Shown here in pieces: positions 8,533 to 17,838 of a DNA stretch of 64,000 nt (its first letter is position 1; every line of letters begins with the position of its first letter). The DNA is from an uncultured Coriobacteriaceae bacterium (GTDB lineage: Bacteria; Actinomycetota; Coriobacteriia; Coriobacteriales; Eggerthellaceae), in contig CALDCB010000008.1 of assembly GCA_937937585.1 (NCBI GenBank), forward strand, positions 310,001 through 374,000, in the 5' to 3' direction. Made by a program: the position numbers and the translations under genes. The notes beneath the pieces were generated by a model. That model was not told the origin of the DNA. It did no database searches and saw nothing but the letters and a program-made list of their open reading frames with translations.

Positions 8533-9801
8533 TTAATCCAAATCAGTCGGCAAGCCGATGTGCCCAAGAACGGCAGATGCCGCAGCAACAGCAGGCGACG
8601 ACAGATAAACCTCGCTAGTTGGGTCGCCCATGCGGCCGACGAAATTGCGATTGGTGGTTGAAATCGAGCGCTCACCTGGGGCAAGTACGCCCATATAGCC
8701 GCCCAAGCACGGACCGCACGTCGGCGTGGAAACCGCGCAGTTGGCATCAAGGAAGATCTGCGTGAGGCCCTCGTCGATGCACCGACGGTAAACCTGCTGC
8801 GTGGCGGGGATGATGATGCAACGCACGTTGGGGTTGACTTTGCGACCCTTCAGCACCGCAGCAGCCTGGCGCATGTCCTCGATGCGGCCGTTGGTGCAGC
8901 TGCCGATGACCGCCTGATCGATGACGATGTCGCGAGCTTCGGCAACGGGGCGCGTGTTGGAGGGCAAATGCGGGAAAGCAACCGTCGGCGGAATGTCGGC
9001 GGCGTCGATTTCGTACACCTTCCGATACTGGGCATCGGGATCTGAATGGTATTCAGTATAAGGACGCTCGACGCGACCGTCCATGTAAGCGCGCGTGACG
9101 TCATCGACCTCGATGATGCCGGCTTTGCCGCCGGCTTCGATGGCCATGTTGGAAATAGTAAGGCGCTCGTCCATGCTCAGGGAGCGAATAGCGCTTCCCG
9201 TGAATTCCATGGCGCAGTAAAGGGCGCCGTCAACGCCGATCATGCCGATGATGTACAGGATGACGTCCTTGCCGGTAACGCCGGGAGCAAGCTCGCCTTC
9301 GATCTTGAACAGCAGCGATTCGGGAACTTTGAACCACGCCTTGCCTGTTGCGTAGCCAACACCGGCATCGGTGGAGCCGACGCCGGTGGAGAAAGCGCCA
9401 AGCGCGCCGTACGTGCACGTGTGACTGTCGGCGCCAATGATCAGGTCGCCCGCGCCAACAACGCCCTGCTCGGGCAGAAGAGCATGCTCGACGCCCACGC
9501 AGCCTACCTCCCAATAATGGGTGATGCCCTGCTCACGAGCGAAATCGCGCGCGGCCTTGGCCTGTTTGGCCGAGTTGATGTCTTTGTTCGGCGTGTAGTG
9601 GTCGGGGACGATAAGAACGCGCGTGGGATCGAAGACCTTGCCAACGCCGATCTCGTTGAACGTCTTGATGGCGATTGGGGTTGTCACATCATTTGAAAGA
9701 ACAAGATCGAGATTGCATTCGACTAGCTGACCAGGGCTTACCTCATCGAGTCCGGCGTGAGCCGCCAAAATCTTCTCCGCAATGGTCATAGGACGCGTCA
9801 T
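8533..9801 (-). CDS. leuC: 3-isopropylmalate dehydratase large subunit
   Basis: The 422-residue iron-sulfur subunit of isopropylmalate isomerase carries the aconitase signatures: GADSHTCTYGA, VIGSCTNGR (first cluster cysteine) and PTCGPCLGG (the two others). I set the start at 9801 (MTRPMTIAEK) because AGAAGGAG lies just upstream; an in-frame ATG six codons earlier lacks a ribosome site. It is cotranscribed with leuD. Confidence 0.95.
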   Translation of the reverse strand: MTRPMTIAEKILAAHAGLDEVSPGQLVECNLDLVLSNDVTTPIAIKTFNEIGVGKVFDPTRVLIVPDHYTPNKDINSAKQAKAARDFAREQGITHYWEVGCVGVEHALLPEQGVVGAGDLIIGADSHTCTYGALGAFSTGVGSTDAGVGYATGKAWFKVPESLLFKIEGELAPGVTGKDVILYIIGMIGVDGALYCAMEFTGSAIRSLSMDERLTISNMAIEAGGKAGIIEVDDVTRAYMDGRVERPYTEYHSDPDAQYRKVYEIDAADIPPTVAFPHLPSNTRPVAEARDIVIDQAVIGSCTNGRIEDMRQAAAVLKGRKVNPNVRCIIIPATQQVYRRCIDEGLTQIFLDANCAVSTPTCGPCLGGYMGVLAPGERSISTTNRNFVGRMGDPTSEVYLSSPAVAAASAVLGHIGLPTDLD

Positions 9802-9829
9802 CGATACTCCTTCTCTCATTCTGTTCCTG

Positions 9830-10735
9830 TTAATTCTCCTTGGACAACGCTAGACAAAGCGCATCAAGCAGCGTGATTGCGAAATGCTGTGCGGAACGGT
9901 CCTCGCCGGCGTCTTCCCACATGGTGCCAGGAGTGACAACGGCCAAACGGTTGGCGCCCTTTGCAGCAAGCGTTTCGAACGCGGCCGAAAGACGCAGCGA
10001 CAAAGATCCCTCGGGAGCATAGCTTACGCACGGAATGTCGCCGGGGCAGGTTTCCTCGGGCAGCATGATATGAACCATGAGCATACGATTATCGGGCCGG
10101 ACCAAAAGCGAATCGGCGCTCAGAATTTTCGAGGCCGGGTTGGTCGCAAGCGCCAGGTTGGACATGCGCGACGCGACGCTGCGCGTGAACGCATCGGTGC
10201 CGAACAGGCACAGGGCATGACGCTCCAGAACATCGGCGGCACGCGCAAAGCCGATGTTGATAGGAACGTCGATGGGCTTTTTGCCCTCCCATGAATGATG
10301 GAGATTGCGGATGGCGGCGTACGTGTAAGCACCAGCGATGCCATCTGCGGGAAGGCCCAGGTTCACCTGGAACTTACGCAGGGCGTCTTCAGTGTATGCG
10401 CCGAAAATGCCGTCTTCGTTGCCACACGAGAAACCAAGCGCGCCAAGAGCCTGCTGAAGATCGAGCACGTCGTTGCCATGGAAATACGGCATGCGAAGGA
10501 ACAACGTGCGATCGCCAAGTGAGAACGACGCGTCGACCAAAGCCGACCAAACGCGCTCGTCGACTTCGTCGGACTCGGGCAGCGACTCCTTCTTGCAGAA
10601 GACGCGAACTGCCTGTGCGGTTTCCTGGCCGAATGTGCCATCGACATGGGCGCTGTCAAGCAAGCCGATACGAGCCAGGCGATGCTGGACGTCTTCGACT
10701 GCGGGCCCTTTGTCACTTTGCTTAATCGTATCCAT
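9830..10735 (-). CDS. Peptidoglycan-binding-domain protein, cytoplasmic type
   Basis: Two peptidoglycan-binding-like modules (PF01471 type) occupy about residues 8-65 and 78-145, each with the VDGTFG / EDGIFG turn followed by a helix. The remaining ~150 residues resemble an amidohydrolase-like or N-acetylmuramoyl-related region, but I see no clear catalytic set. There is no signal peptide. The start is uncertain: several in-frame ATGs between 10735 and 10781 lack a clean ribosome site, and I give the one just before the first module. It lies between leuC and the polyprenyl synthetase gene on the same strand and probably acts in envelope metabolism. Confidence 0.65.
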   Translation of the reverse strand: MDTIKQSDKGPAVEDVQHRLARIGLLDSAHVDGTFGQETAQAVRVFCKKESLPESDEVDERVWSALVDASFSLGDRTLFLRMPYFHGNDVLDLQQALGALGFSCGNEDGIFGAYTEDALRKFQVNLGLPADGIAGAYTYAAIRNLHHSWEGKKPIDVPINIGFARAADVLERHALCLFGTDAFTRSVASRMSNLALATNPASKILSADSLLVRPDNRMLMVHIMLPEETCPGDIPCVSYAPEGSLSLRLSAAFETLAAKGANRLAVVTPGTMWEDAGEDRSAQHFAITLLDALCLALSKEN

Positions 10736-10909
10736 GCCTGCCATGATAGACCATGCGGACATGCGCATCGCCCCAAGGATCATCCTTACATTGAATTGGC
10801 AGAGCGATTTTTCCGATTCGCAGCGCCCGAGAAAATCGATAGCGCCCTGCCGAACCAAGCCGACAAGGCGCTACCGCGAGTCGTTGTTGTTGCCGTAAAC
10901 GCAGGCGAA

Positions 10910-11962
10910 CTACTTCAGGCGATTGACGAACCAATCGGCCATTGAGGTCAGCAGATCGCGGGAATCCGACGAAGGAACCATCTCGATCAGGCGGTTCTTC
11001 GCGATGCTGGTAAGGTTCTCGGCGTACGAGCGGGCGTAATCGATGCTGCCCGATTTCTGCATGATCTGGACGGCCTCTTCAAGCACCGCCGGATCCTTCT
11101 CCTTCGAAGAAAGGATCTCGATGATGCGCTTGCGATCGGCCTCGTCGGCGTTCTGCAGAGCGTGAACCACCACAAGCGTGCGCTTGCCTTCGGTGATGTC
11201 GTCACGGAAGCCTTTCTTGGTGCTTTCCGTCTTGCCAATAAGATTCAGCAGGTCGTCCTGAATCTGGAACGCCAAGCCGGTATCAAGGCCGTAGTTACGC
11301 AGCGCCTCGACCTGGGCGTCGGTTCCGCCGCCCACGATCGCGCCGATGGCCAGGGGCACGGCACCCGAGTAGTGAGCCGTCTTGTGCGTAGCCATGGTGA
11401 GGTAATCCTCGGGCGTGATGTCGTAACGGCCGTCGCGCGCCCAACCGATATCAAGAGCCTGACCCTCGATGGTGCGGCGCGTCATGTCAATGAGTTCCTT
11501 GATGACGCGGACCTTGGTAGCGTCGTCGAGGATCGGGTCCTCGATGACCGTGCCGTTTACCAAGGAAAGCCCCAGGTCACCCATGTTGATGGCAAGGCCT
11601 ATGCCCTCGGTAAGGTGCAGACAGGGCTCGCCACGGCGAAGCTCGGCCTCGTCGGCGATGTCGTCATGAATGAGCGCTGCGGTATGGAAGTGTTCGATTG
11701 CGGCAGCTGCGCTGACCGCCCTTTCGGCGTTGCCGCCAACGGCCAAGCATGCAGCGAAGCAGATCAGCGGACGATGGCGCTTACCGCCGTTCTGGCTATA
11801 ACGACGCAGCGGATCATACAGGTACTTGTCCATATCGGGATGCGAACCGCGCGGAATGAATGCGTTGATAAGCTCGCCGACCTGGTCGGCGTAGGACGCA
11901 AGATACTCTTCGAACGAACCAGGTTTGCCGCCCTGGGCGAGGATTTCATTGATGCTAGGCAT
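10910..11962 (-). CDS. Polyprenyl (geranyl/farnesyl/geranylgeranyl) diphosphate synthase
   Basis: The 350-residue product is an all-alpha trans-prenyltransferase that condenses isopentenyl diphosphate with an allylic diphosphate. The first aspartate-rich motif is HDDIADEAELRRG and the second is QIQDDLLN. The residues before the first motif (AALIHDDIAD) suggest a medium chain length, but the exact product cannot be read off. I chose the ATG at 11962 (MPSINEIL); a longer frame starts 13 codons upstream. The ribosome site is weak (GGGGA). Confidence 0.88.
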   Translation of the reverse strand: MPSINEILAQGGKPGSFEEYLASYADQVGELINAFIPRGSHPDMDKYLYDPLRRYSQNGGKRHRPLICFAACLAVGGNAERAVSAAAAIEHFHTAALIHDDIADEAELRRGEPCLHLTEGIGLAINMGDLGLSLVNGTVIEDPILDDATKVRVIKELIDMTRRTIEGQALDIGWARDGRYDITPEDYLTMATHKTAHYSGAVPLAIGAIVGGGTDAQVEALRNYGLDTGLAFQIQDDLLNLIGKTESTKKGFRDDITEGKRTLVVVHALQNADEADRKRIIEILSSKEKDPAVLEEAVQIMQKSGSIDYARSYAENLTSIAKNRLIEMVPSSDSRDLLTSMADWFVNRLK

Positions 11963-12083
11963 GGATTTCTCTGTCCCCTGCTTCACGATAGTGCTTAACA
12001 AACGAGGCGACGTCTAAACGCCACCCGCGTGCGCCTTTCCCCAAAAGCACGTGCCGACAAACGTCGACTGCGCGTTCTTGTAC

Positions 12084-12168
12084 TGGTAGGAGCGGTGGGA
12101 CTCGAACCCACAAGCCCGAAGGCGGCGGATTTTAAGTCCGCTGCGTATGCCAATTCCGCCACGCTCCC
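12084..12168 (-). tRNA. tRNA-Leu (UAA)
   Basis: The minus strand folds into a class II tRNA of 85 bases with an encoded CCA. It has a 7-bp acceptor stem (one G-U), anticodon TAA in the loop CTTAAAA, a long variable arm (CGCCTTCGGGC) and the T-loop TTCGAGT. The long variable arm and anticodon give leucine. Confidence 0.97.
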
Positions 12169-12220
12169 ATTCGCGCACGACGCTGTTCACTTTAGCAAAG
12201 AATGCAAGTCCTGATGGGCA

Positions 12221-13192
12221 CTATTCGTTGGCTACCCGCAAAACAATACCTTGAAGGATGTCCGACTCGCTTACCGTGAACTCCGAGACGCCCAAAAGAT
12301 CCATGATCGTTTGCAAGATCAGGAAGCCCGCCACGATCACGGGGGCTCTGTCCGGATCAAGGCCGACCGTCTGACGGCGGGTTGCCAAAGGCTGCGACCC
12401 CAGGCGGCTGGCGATGCCGTCAAGCTGCCCGCGCGTGACGCGCGCTTTATGAACACGGGACGAGTCATAGGTTTCCATGGCCTCGCGAATGGAAACGACG
12501 GTCGTTGCCGTGCCCGCCACTGCAACCATACGCGCACCGGTGAATCCATGCGAGTGAAGTTCGGCAAAGTACGGCGCCATCTGGTCGCGCATCCACGTGC
12601 GTGCGGCTTCGATCTCGGCCGCAGTTGGGATGTCGGTTTTCAGAAAGCGCTCGGTCATGCGACGGCATCCGATGTCAAACGATTTCGCCAGAGCGGGGGC
12701 CTCTCCCGATTGACCTGCGACGACTTCAGTCGAACCGCCGCCGACGTCGACGACGACCGCCGATTCGCCGGGGAATTCCGCCGTAGCGCCCGAGAAAGAA
12801 AGAGCGGCTTCAAGTTCGCCGGGGATGACGCGCACCTCGACGCCCAGATCGCGCATGCGGTTCGTGAAGTCGGCGGCATTTTCGGCGTCACGCGATGCCG
12901 AGGTAGCCAGCGCGACGATTCGCGGCTTCAGACTGAAGGGGTTGTGCGCGGCGTCGTTCAGCGATTCGAGCTTAGCCAGATATCGTTTAACGATATCGGC
13001 AACGCGCTCGATGGCCTGCGGCTTCAAGCGACGCGTGGCATCGACGCCCTCGCCCAGGTTGGCGATGGCGTATTCGCGGCAAAGCTCGCGCATACCGCCC
13101 TGCGCATCGACGTCGGCAACAAGCATGCGGCACGTGACCGTACCGATATCGATTGCGGCGACGCGGCAAACCGGCAGGAACGAATCGACCAT
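12221..13192 (-). CDS. Ppx/GppA-family phosphatase
   Basis: The 323-residue protein is a member of the ASKHA-fold exopolyphosphatase / pppGpp phosphatase family. The phosphate-binding motifs AAIDIGTVTCRMLVAD (residues 12-27) and VVDVGGGSTEVV (about 148-159) are clear. It has only the catalytic core, like many actinobacterial short forms, without the C-terminal HD-like domain of E. coli Ppx. It begins two bases after the stop of the DivIC-like gene, so the pair is an operon, an order common in Actinobacteria. Confidence 0.9.
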   Translation of the reverse strand: MVDSFLPVCRVAAIDIGTVTCRMLVADVDAQGGMRELCREYAIANLGEGVDATRRLKPQAIERVADIVKRYLAKLESLNDAAHNPFSLKPRIVALATSASRDAENAADFTNRMRDLGVEVRVIPGELEAALSFSGATAEFPGESAVVVDVGGGSTEVVAGQSGEAPALAKSFDIGCRRMTERFLKTDIPTAAEIEAARTWMRDQMAPYFAELHSHGFTGARMVAVAGTATTVVSIREAMETYDSSRVHKARVTRGQLDGIASRLGSQPLATRRQTVGLDPDRAPVIVAGFLILQTIMDLLGVSEFTVSESDILQGIVLRVANE

Positions 13193-13194
13193 GG

Positions 13195-14340
13195 TTACTG
13201 CCCAACCCCGAAGAATTTATCCAGAATGGGCGAGTACCAAGTCTCAGGGTAGTCGATGTTACCGATGGCGACGTTGGCGGTAATGGTGCTTCCAGCCTCT
13301 TCCTTCGCGTAGGCCGAGTCGGAAAGGCCCTCGACCTTGGCGGTTTGCTCGCCCTGCTTCACCCAGCCGTAATCCTTGTGAGCGATGGTCTCAACGCCGG
13401 CGTCGCTGGTAAGACGGTCGTTTTGGGCTTCAAGAGCATCGCTTCGAGCCTCGATCGCGGCGTACTGGGCCTGCGTGCGATCGTTGTCGCGAATGGACTG
13501 GTAGTACTGCTGGGCAGGGCCATAAATGCTGATGAACGAGCCAACCAAGCACACGAAGACCACCGCGGCGATCATGCCGCGGCGAGAAAGGAAGAAGTTG
13601 GACAGGAACGCCGCGGGGTTGAAGCTGGACAAACCCTGGGCAACCGCCTTGCCGCTGGGGACAAGACGCGCTGCTTTGCGAGCGTTCTTCCCCATCTTGC
13701 CTTCATAGACAGCGGCGCGAGGCGAACCCTCGCCAGACGAGGGGGTGTCATCAGAGCCGAACTGCTCGGCGAACATGCGGCCAGCGCGGTCTTTCGCACG
13801 CTTGCGGCGCTTTCGCTCCGCTTTCGACGCATTCACTTCGGCATTGGCTTTTTCGTTGTCGAACTCTTCGCCACCGAATCGATCCTCCAGACTTGAGTCG
13901 ACCTTGCGATCGGAACCCGCAGATGCCGAAACGGTCGACGCGGATGCGCCGCCGCGGATCACCGAGAACGAAGAGCCCGCGCTGGAGGCAGGCTTGTCGC
14001 CACGCATCTCGGCCCAGAATTCCTCGTCAGAAAGTGACGAAAGGCCCGACGACTTGGGCTGCGCGGGGCGGGAAACCGCCGCGCCCGCCGAAGGCGAGCG
14101 ACGGGACGAAGAGCGAGCGACCGGCTCTTTTGCCTGATCAAGATAAGCGAATGCGGAACGACGAGAGGCCGAGTCACGACGGCGGCTTTGCGCTTTCGCA
14201 GCCGCATCGTAGCGGTCCAGAGATTCGGCGAAATCGGAGTAGAAATCCTCGGAGCGAGAGCTACCGGAGGCACGACGAGACCGCGAGGCGCTGCCGCGCT
14301 TCGCCGCATCGAACGACACGATATTCGATCGCTGAGACAA
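13195..14340 (-). CDS. DivIC/FtsB-like septum formation initiator with long disordered N-terminus
   Basis: The 381-residue protein has about 250 serine/arginine/alanine-rich, probably disordered cytoplasmic residues. A single transmembrane segment (GMIAAVVFVCLVGSFISIYG) follows, then a coiled-coil stretch with DRLTSDAGVETIAHKDYGWVK-like features typical of FtsB/DivIC proteins, which bridge early and late divisome proteins. The start codon is TTG at 14340, preceded by AGGGAG. The cytoplasmic tail is much longer than in E. coli FtsB. The downstream Ppx/GppA gene is in the same operon. Confidence 0.8.
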   Translation of the reverse strand: MSQRSNIVSFDAAKRGSASRSRRASGSSRSEDFYSDFAESLDRYDAAAKAQSRRRDSASRRSAFAYLDQAKEPVARSSSRRSPSAGAAVSRPAQPKSSGLSSLSDEEFWAEMRGDKPASSAGSSFSVIRGGASASTVSASAGSDRKVDSSLEDRFGGEEFDNEKANAEVNASKAERKRRKRAKDRAGRMFAEQFGSDDTPSSGEGSPRAAVYEGKMGKNARKAARLVPSGKAVAQGLSSFNPAAFLSNFFLSRRGMIAAVVFVCLVGSFISIYGPAQQYYQSIRDNDRTQAQYAAIEARSDALEAQNDRLTSDAGVETIAHKDYGWVKQGEQTAKVEGLSDSAYAKEEAGSTITANVAIGNIDYPETWYSPILDKFFGVGQ

Positions 14341-14529
14341 TGGATTGGGCTCCCTGAAGCATCGTGGTTGGTTTGGGTTTCGTGTAATGCTTGAGCCAAA
14401 TCAGAATACCACATCGCCAAACCGACGATGTATCCGCTCTGTGTTTTCTTGAAGCTGCTAACGCGCAACGAAGGCGTCTTAGGAGTCGATCGGGCGACCT
14501 CGATACGCGGCGCCCGCCAACCGGGCAGC

Positions 14530-14913
14530 TTAGTATTCGATGCCGAGACGCCTGATGTACTCGGTCCACTTTTCGAACGAATCGTCGCTGATAGCATGCT
14601 CCATCACATGGGCTTCTTCTTCGGCCATGTCAGCGGGAACGCCAAGGATCTTCTCCATGAAGGCAACAAGGAGGTTGTGGCGTTCGACGATCTTGCAGCC
14701 ATATTCATAGCCAGCGGGGGTAAGAGTCGCGTCGCCATAATAAGGCTGATCGAGAAAGCCCTTCTCTTTAAGAAGCGAGAGGGCTTTATTTACAGACGCC
14801 TTCGAGACCCCCATCTTCTTGGCGATATCGACCGAGCGAACGGCCTGCTCGGTACTGCCGCCCAGCTCAACAATCGCTTCAAGGTAGTCTTCATGCGATT
14901 TGGAAACCTTCAT
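14530..14913 (-). CDS. DtxR/MntR-type metal-dependent transcriptional regulator
   Basis: The 127-residue protein has the winged-helix DNA-binding domain of the DtxR family at residues 1-65 (DYLEAIVEL, then the recognition helix VSKASVNKALSLLKEKG) and a dimerisation / metal-binding domain after it (HVMEHAISDD, with the usual Glu/His ligands). It lacks the SH3-like third domain of DtxR, so it resembles MntR more closely. Manganese or iron is the likely co-repressor. The ATG has a GGAGC ribosome site. A promoter about 280 bases upstream and three hairpins in the leader suggest post-initiation control. Confidence 0.85.
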   Translation of the reverse strand: MKVSKSHEDYLEAIVELGGSTEQAVRSVDIAKKMGVSKASVNKALSLLKEKGFLDQPYYGDATLTPAGYEYGCKIVERHNLLVAFMEKILGVPADMAEEEAHVMEHAISDDSFEKWTEYIRRLGIEY

Positions 14914-14955
14914 TTACAAGCTCCATTATTCGAATCGTACGGTCACAACATGCAA

Positions 14956-14989
14956 AATCCCCGACCGTCCGTCGGGACCATCGGGGATT
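14956..14989 (-). terminator. Terminator- or attenuator-like hairpin before the DtxR-type gene
   Basis: A perfect 9-bp stem (14956-14964 with 14981-14989) lies 43 bases upstream of the regulator's ATG. On the minus strand it is followed by TTGC after an ATT, giving a short T-tract. It could stop transcription before the gene. Confidence 0.5.
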
Positions 14990-15227
14990 CAGATTTCAAG
15001 GGACCGGCAAGAGGGAGGAGAGGGGGGGGTGGACCCTCTTGCCGGTAGTTTTGCGGTGAATGATCAGACGAGAGAGGAATCTTCACCGCCGGATTGGCTT
15101 TTCAAAATCGAAGGAACCCAAACTAGAACAACATCGGGGTTGAATCGGCTTTTCGACTGTTTCCCGAGGTCGTTGTTTGACCCTTTCAACATTTGTTAGT
15201 TTAGGGTTACATGCTGAGCATTGTCAA
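14990..15227 (-). ncRNA. Structured leader or small RNA upstream of the DtxR-type regulator
   Basis: Downstream of a good minus-strand promoter (15198-15227) no coding sequence appears for about 277 bases. The stretch contains two further stems: 15003-15015 pairs perfectly with 15034-15046 (13 bp, purine-rich loop with eight consecutive Gs on the plus strand), and 15054-15060 with 15083-15089 extended by GAT/ATC. Together with the terminator-like hairpin at 14956 this could be a metal-responsive leader or an independent small RNA. I recognise no known riboswitch or RNA family in it. Confidence 0.4.
15198..15227 (-). promoter_or_regulatory. Predicted promoter for the DtxR-type regulator transcript
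   Basis: A consensus TTGACA (-35, 15222-15227 on the minus strand) and TAAACT (-10, 15198-15203) are 18 bases apart. The -10 lies in an imperfect dyad (TGTTAGTTTAGGGTTACA) resembling a DtxR-family operator, which would suit autoregulation. Confidence 0.55.
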
Positions 15228-15480
15228 CAGTAAGTTTTCTTTGGTTTACTTCTTCATAAGTTGCACATATTGAACTTTCATCAATTCGAACCGAAGCGGA
15301 GGAATGGCAGCGACTGCTCATGCCAAGCGTCCACACTCCCATCCGCTTCGAGCAACGTGCGTCAGCACCCCCCCCTGGCCGCAAGCAGCGCGCGTCAGAC
15401 ATTCCCGTTTCCACCTGGTTTCATGATGCTGGGCTTTGCATGAAACAAGACACCGCAGCTCACAGGGCACCCACTAGGGA

Positions 15481-15486
15481 TATAAT
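15481..15486 (+). promoter_or_regulatory. Predicted -10 element of thrC
   Basis: An exact TATAAT lies 58 bases before the thrC ATG. No good -35 hexamer is visible, so an activator or relaxed -35 is possible. Upstream of it (15228-15480) I see no gene. Confidence 0.45.
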
Positions 15487-15544
15487 CGCCCTGCACGAAG
15501 CAAAACGGTTCGGCATTCGCCCCGAAACGGAAAGGGACGCTCAC

Positions 15545-17122
15545 ATGGTTTTGAAACAACCGCTCTCCGACAACAGGTACATCGACACGCGCGGCGTCTG
15601 CACCGAGCCTGTCACGTTCACTCAGGCAGTAATCCGCGGCTTGGCCAACGGCGGCGGTCTTTTCGTTCCTCAGCAGATTCCTTCATTCACCATCGACGAA
15701 ATCTGCGATCTGGCAAAACTCCCCTACGCCCAGCAAGCGGCGTTGGTTTTCGAATCATTCGGCATCGACCTTTCACATGAAGAGCTTCAGCGCATCACGT
15801 CCGAGGCATACGGCGACAACTTCGATGACGCCGACATCTGCCCCATTACCTCACTTGACGAGAACACGCACATTCTTGAGCTGTGGCATGGCCCGACCAG
15901 CGCATTCAAAGACATGGCACTCCAGTGCCTTCCCCGCTTCTTCGGCGCCAGCGCAAAGCACCTTCGCGACCAGGGGGAACTCGATGACGCGCATATGATC
16001 CTGGTTGCCACCTCGGGCGACACGGGCAAAGCCGCACTTGAAGGCTTCCGCGATGTCGACGGCGTGTCGATCGGCGTCATGTACCCCAAGGACGGCGTCA
16101 GCGACATCCAATATCGCCAAATGGCAACGCAACGCGGTGAGAATGTGACTGTTTGGGCCGTTCGCGGCAACTTCGACGACTGCCAGACCGGCGCCAAGAA
16201 CGTCTTCGGCGACGACGATTTTGCTGAAGAGCTTCACAAACAGTACGGCATCGCGCTGTCCAGCGCCAACTCCATCAACTGGGGGCGCCTCCTTCCTCAG
16301 GTCGTCTATTACATCTCGGCATACGCCCGTCTTGTCGCCAAGGGAGCCGTTGCCGCAGGCGATCCCATCGACGTGTGCGTACCTACAGGCAACTTCGGCA
16401 ATATCCTTGCCGCCTATTACGCCATGCGCATGGGGACCCCTATCCGCATGCTGTTCTGCGCCAGCAACGAAAACCGCGTGCTGACCGACTTCATCAACAC
16501 GGGTTCTTACGACATCAGCGATCGCGTCTTTGCGAAAACGCCTTCGCCGTCGATGGATATCCTTGTCTCTTCGAACCTCGAGCGCCAGCTCTTCGAGATC
16601 ACAGGGCGCGATTCCGATGCCATCGCCAAGTGGATGCGTGATCTGAAAGAGAACAAAGCCTTCCGTGTCGATCGCGACACGTTCGAGAAGATGCGCCAGG
16701 TCTTCCGCGCCGACGCTATCGACAACGACACATGCCTCAAGGTCGTTCACGAGGTATTCGACCAGTACGGCTACCTGCTTGATCCGCACACCGCCGTCGC
16801 CTATCAGGTTGCTGAAAATCTGCGTGACAACGACGTCCCCGTTCTTATCGCCAGCACCGCTCATTGGGCGAAATTCGGCAACAACGTATACAAAGCGCTT
16901 CACGAGCTTTCGCTTGAGGACGAGCTTCCCCAAGATGTTGCCGAGCTTTCCGGGTGCAAGCTGAATGAGCTGGTCGCAAGCGAGACGGGACAGGACAACA
17001 TTCCCGCGGGACTTGCCGCGCTCGAGGAGCTGCCCATCAGGTTCACCGAAGCGATCGACGGCAACCAAGGCGCCATCGAGAATGCCGTCAAAGAATTCCT
17101 CGCGAAACAAGCTGCTCGTTAA
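15545..17122 (+). CDS. thrC: Threonine synthase
   Basis: The 525-residue PLP enzyme converts O-phosphohomoserine to threonine. The PLP lysine is in the GPTSAFKDMALQ motif, the SGDTGKAAL phosphate/substrate segment follows, and the SANSINWGRLLPQ block is typical of the long (E. coli / yeast-like) threonine synthase subfamily. I set the start at 15545, where AAAGGGA lies upstream; the frame is open for 75 more codons but that part is low-complexity and unlike the family. It is convergent with the tad locus. Confidence 0.92.
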   Translation: MVLKQPLSDNRYIDTRGVCTEPVTFTQAVIRGLANGGGLFVPQQIPSFTIDEICDLAKLPYAQQAALVFESFGIDLSHEELQRITSEAYGDNFDDADICPITSLDENTHILELWHGPTSAFKDMALQCLPRFFGASAKHLRDQGELDDAHMILVATSGDTGKAALEGFRDVDGVSIGVMYPKDGVSDIQYRQMATQRGENVTVWAVRGNFDDCQTGAKNVFGDDDFAEELHKQYGIALSSANSINWGRLLPQVVYYISAYARLVAKGAVAAGDPIDVCVPTGNFGNILAAYYAMRMGTPIRMLFCASNENRVLTDFINTGSYDISDRVFAKTPSPSMDILVSSNLERQLFEITGRDSDAIAKWMRDLKENKAFRVDRDTFEKMRQVFRADAIDNDTCLKVVHEVFDQYGYLLDPHTAVAYQVAENLRDNDVPVLIASTAHWAKFGNNVYKALHELSLEDELPQDVAELSGCKLNELVASETGQDNIPAGLAALEELPIRFTEAIDGNQGAIENAVKEFLAKQAAR

Positions 17123-17143
17123 TCAAGCAGCAAGCAGGCAACG

Positions 17144-17812
17144 CTAACCCGTCGCTATCGAGACGACGAACCAAACTGCCAAGAACGGAGCCATCGGAAA
17201 CGCGCCCGCAAGCGCATCCGGGGCTCCGTTTCCTTTCTCCCTCCAAGCACAAATCAAGCCCCACACCGCTGCAGCGGCGAAGCAAACCAGCGCCCCGATC
17301 AGGCACCCACCGCCCGCCGCCAAGCTAAGCGCCGGGAACGCAGCAACGTCGCCTCCGCCAACCAAAGGATCGCCATTACGCATTGCGAGTTGCGAAACCC
17401 CAAGCGTTACGGCAAAGAGAAGACCTCCGATGAGCAGGTTCGCAACAAGATCTTCGGGATGGACAAGAAGCAGCGATACCAACCCAACGGCCGCAAGCAT
17501 GCGATTGCACTCGATGGGGAGGAAACGGAAGCGCACATCCGCAACAAGCATCGCGGCAATGATCTGCGTTTCGACAACGCGAAAGCACACCGTAGCCCAG
17601 TCGCACGACAGCGAGCATGCCGCAACCGCGCCCGAGAAACAGAACAAGCCGCCAACAAGGATCTTGTGCCGCAGTCGGCTACCAGCAAAACCGTCGCGAG
17701 CGAATTCGTCCGCCCGAGCCGCCGCCCTCTCTGCAAAGTAACATCCAGCCGTTGACGCCAACGTAACAGAACAAGCAGCGGATACGATGAACGCAGCGAT
17801 GCGAAGCGCCAT
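17144..17812 (-). CDS. tadV: Type IV prepilin peptidase (A24 family, TadV-like)
   Basis: The 222-residue integral membrane protein has about six hydrophobic segments and the two catalytic aspartates of A24 peptidases: one in VADVRFRFLP after a membrane segment, the second in the VGGGD motif. It would cleave the leader peptides of the Flp pilin and pseudopilins upstream. The ATG at 17812 has a CAGGAG ribosome site; an in-frame GTG ten codons upstream does not. It is the last gene of the 13-gene tad locus. Confidence 0.88.
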   Translation of the reverse strand: MALRIAAFIVSAACSVTLASTAGCYFAERAAARADEFARDGFAGSRLRHKILVGGLFCFSGAVAACSLSCDWATVCFRVVETQIIAAMLVADVRFRFLPIECNRMLAAVGLVSLLLVHPEDLVANLLIGGLLFAVTLGVSQLAMRNGDPLVGGGDVAAFPALSLAAGGGCLIGALVCFAAAAVWGLICAWREKGNGAPDALAGAFPMAPFLAVWFVVSIATG

Positions 17813-17838
17813 CGAAAACGACTCCTGAGCTGCAACGA

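Noticed and set aside
14956..15089. Known RNA classes (tmRNA, SRP RNA, RNase P, TPP or cobalamin riboswitch) for the structured leader
   Set aside because: None of their conserved core sequences is present on either strand.
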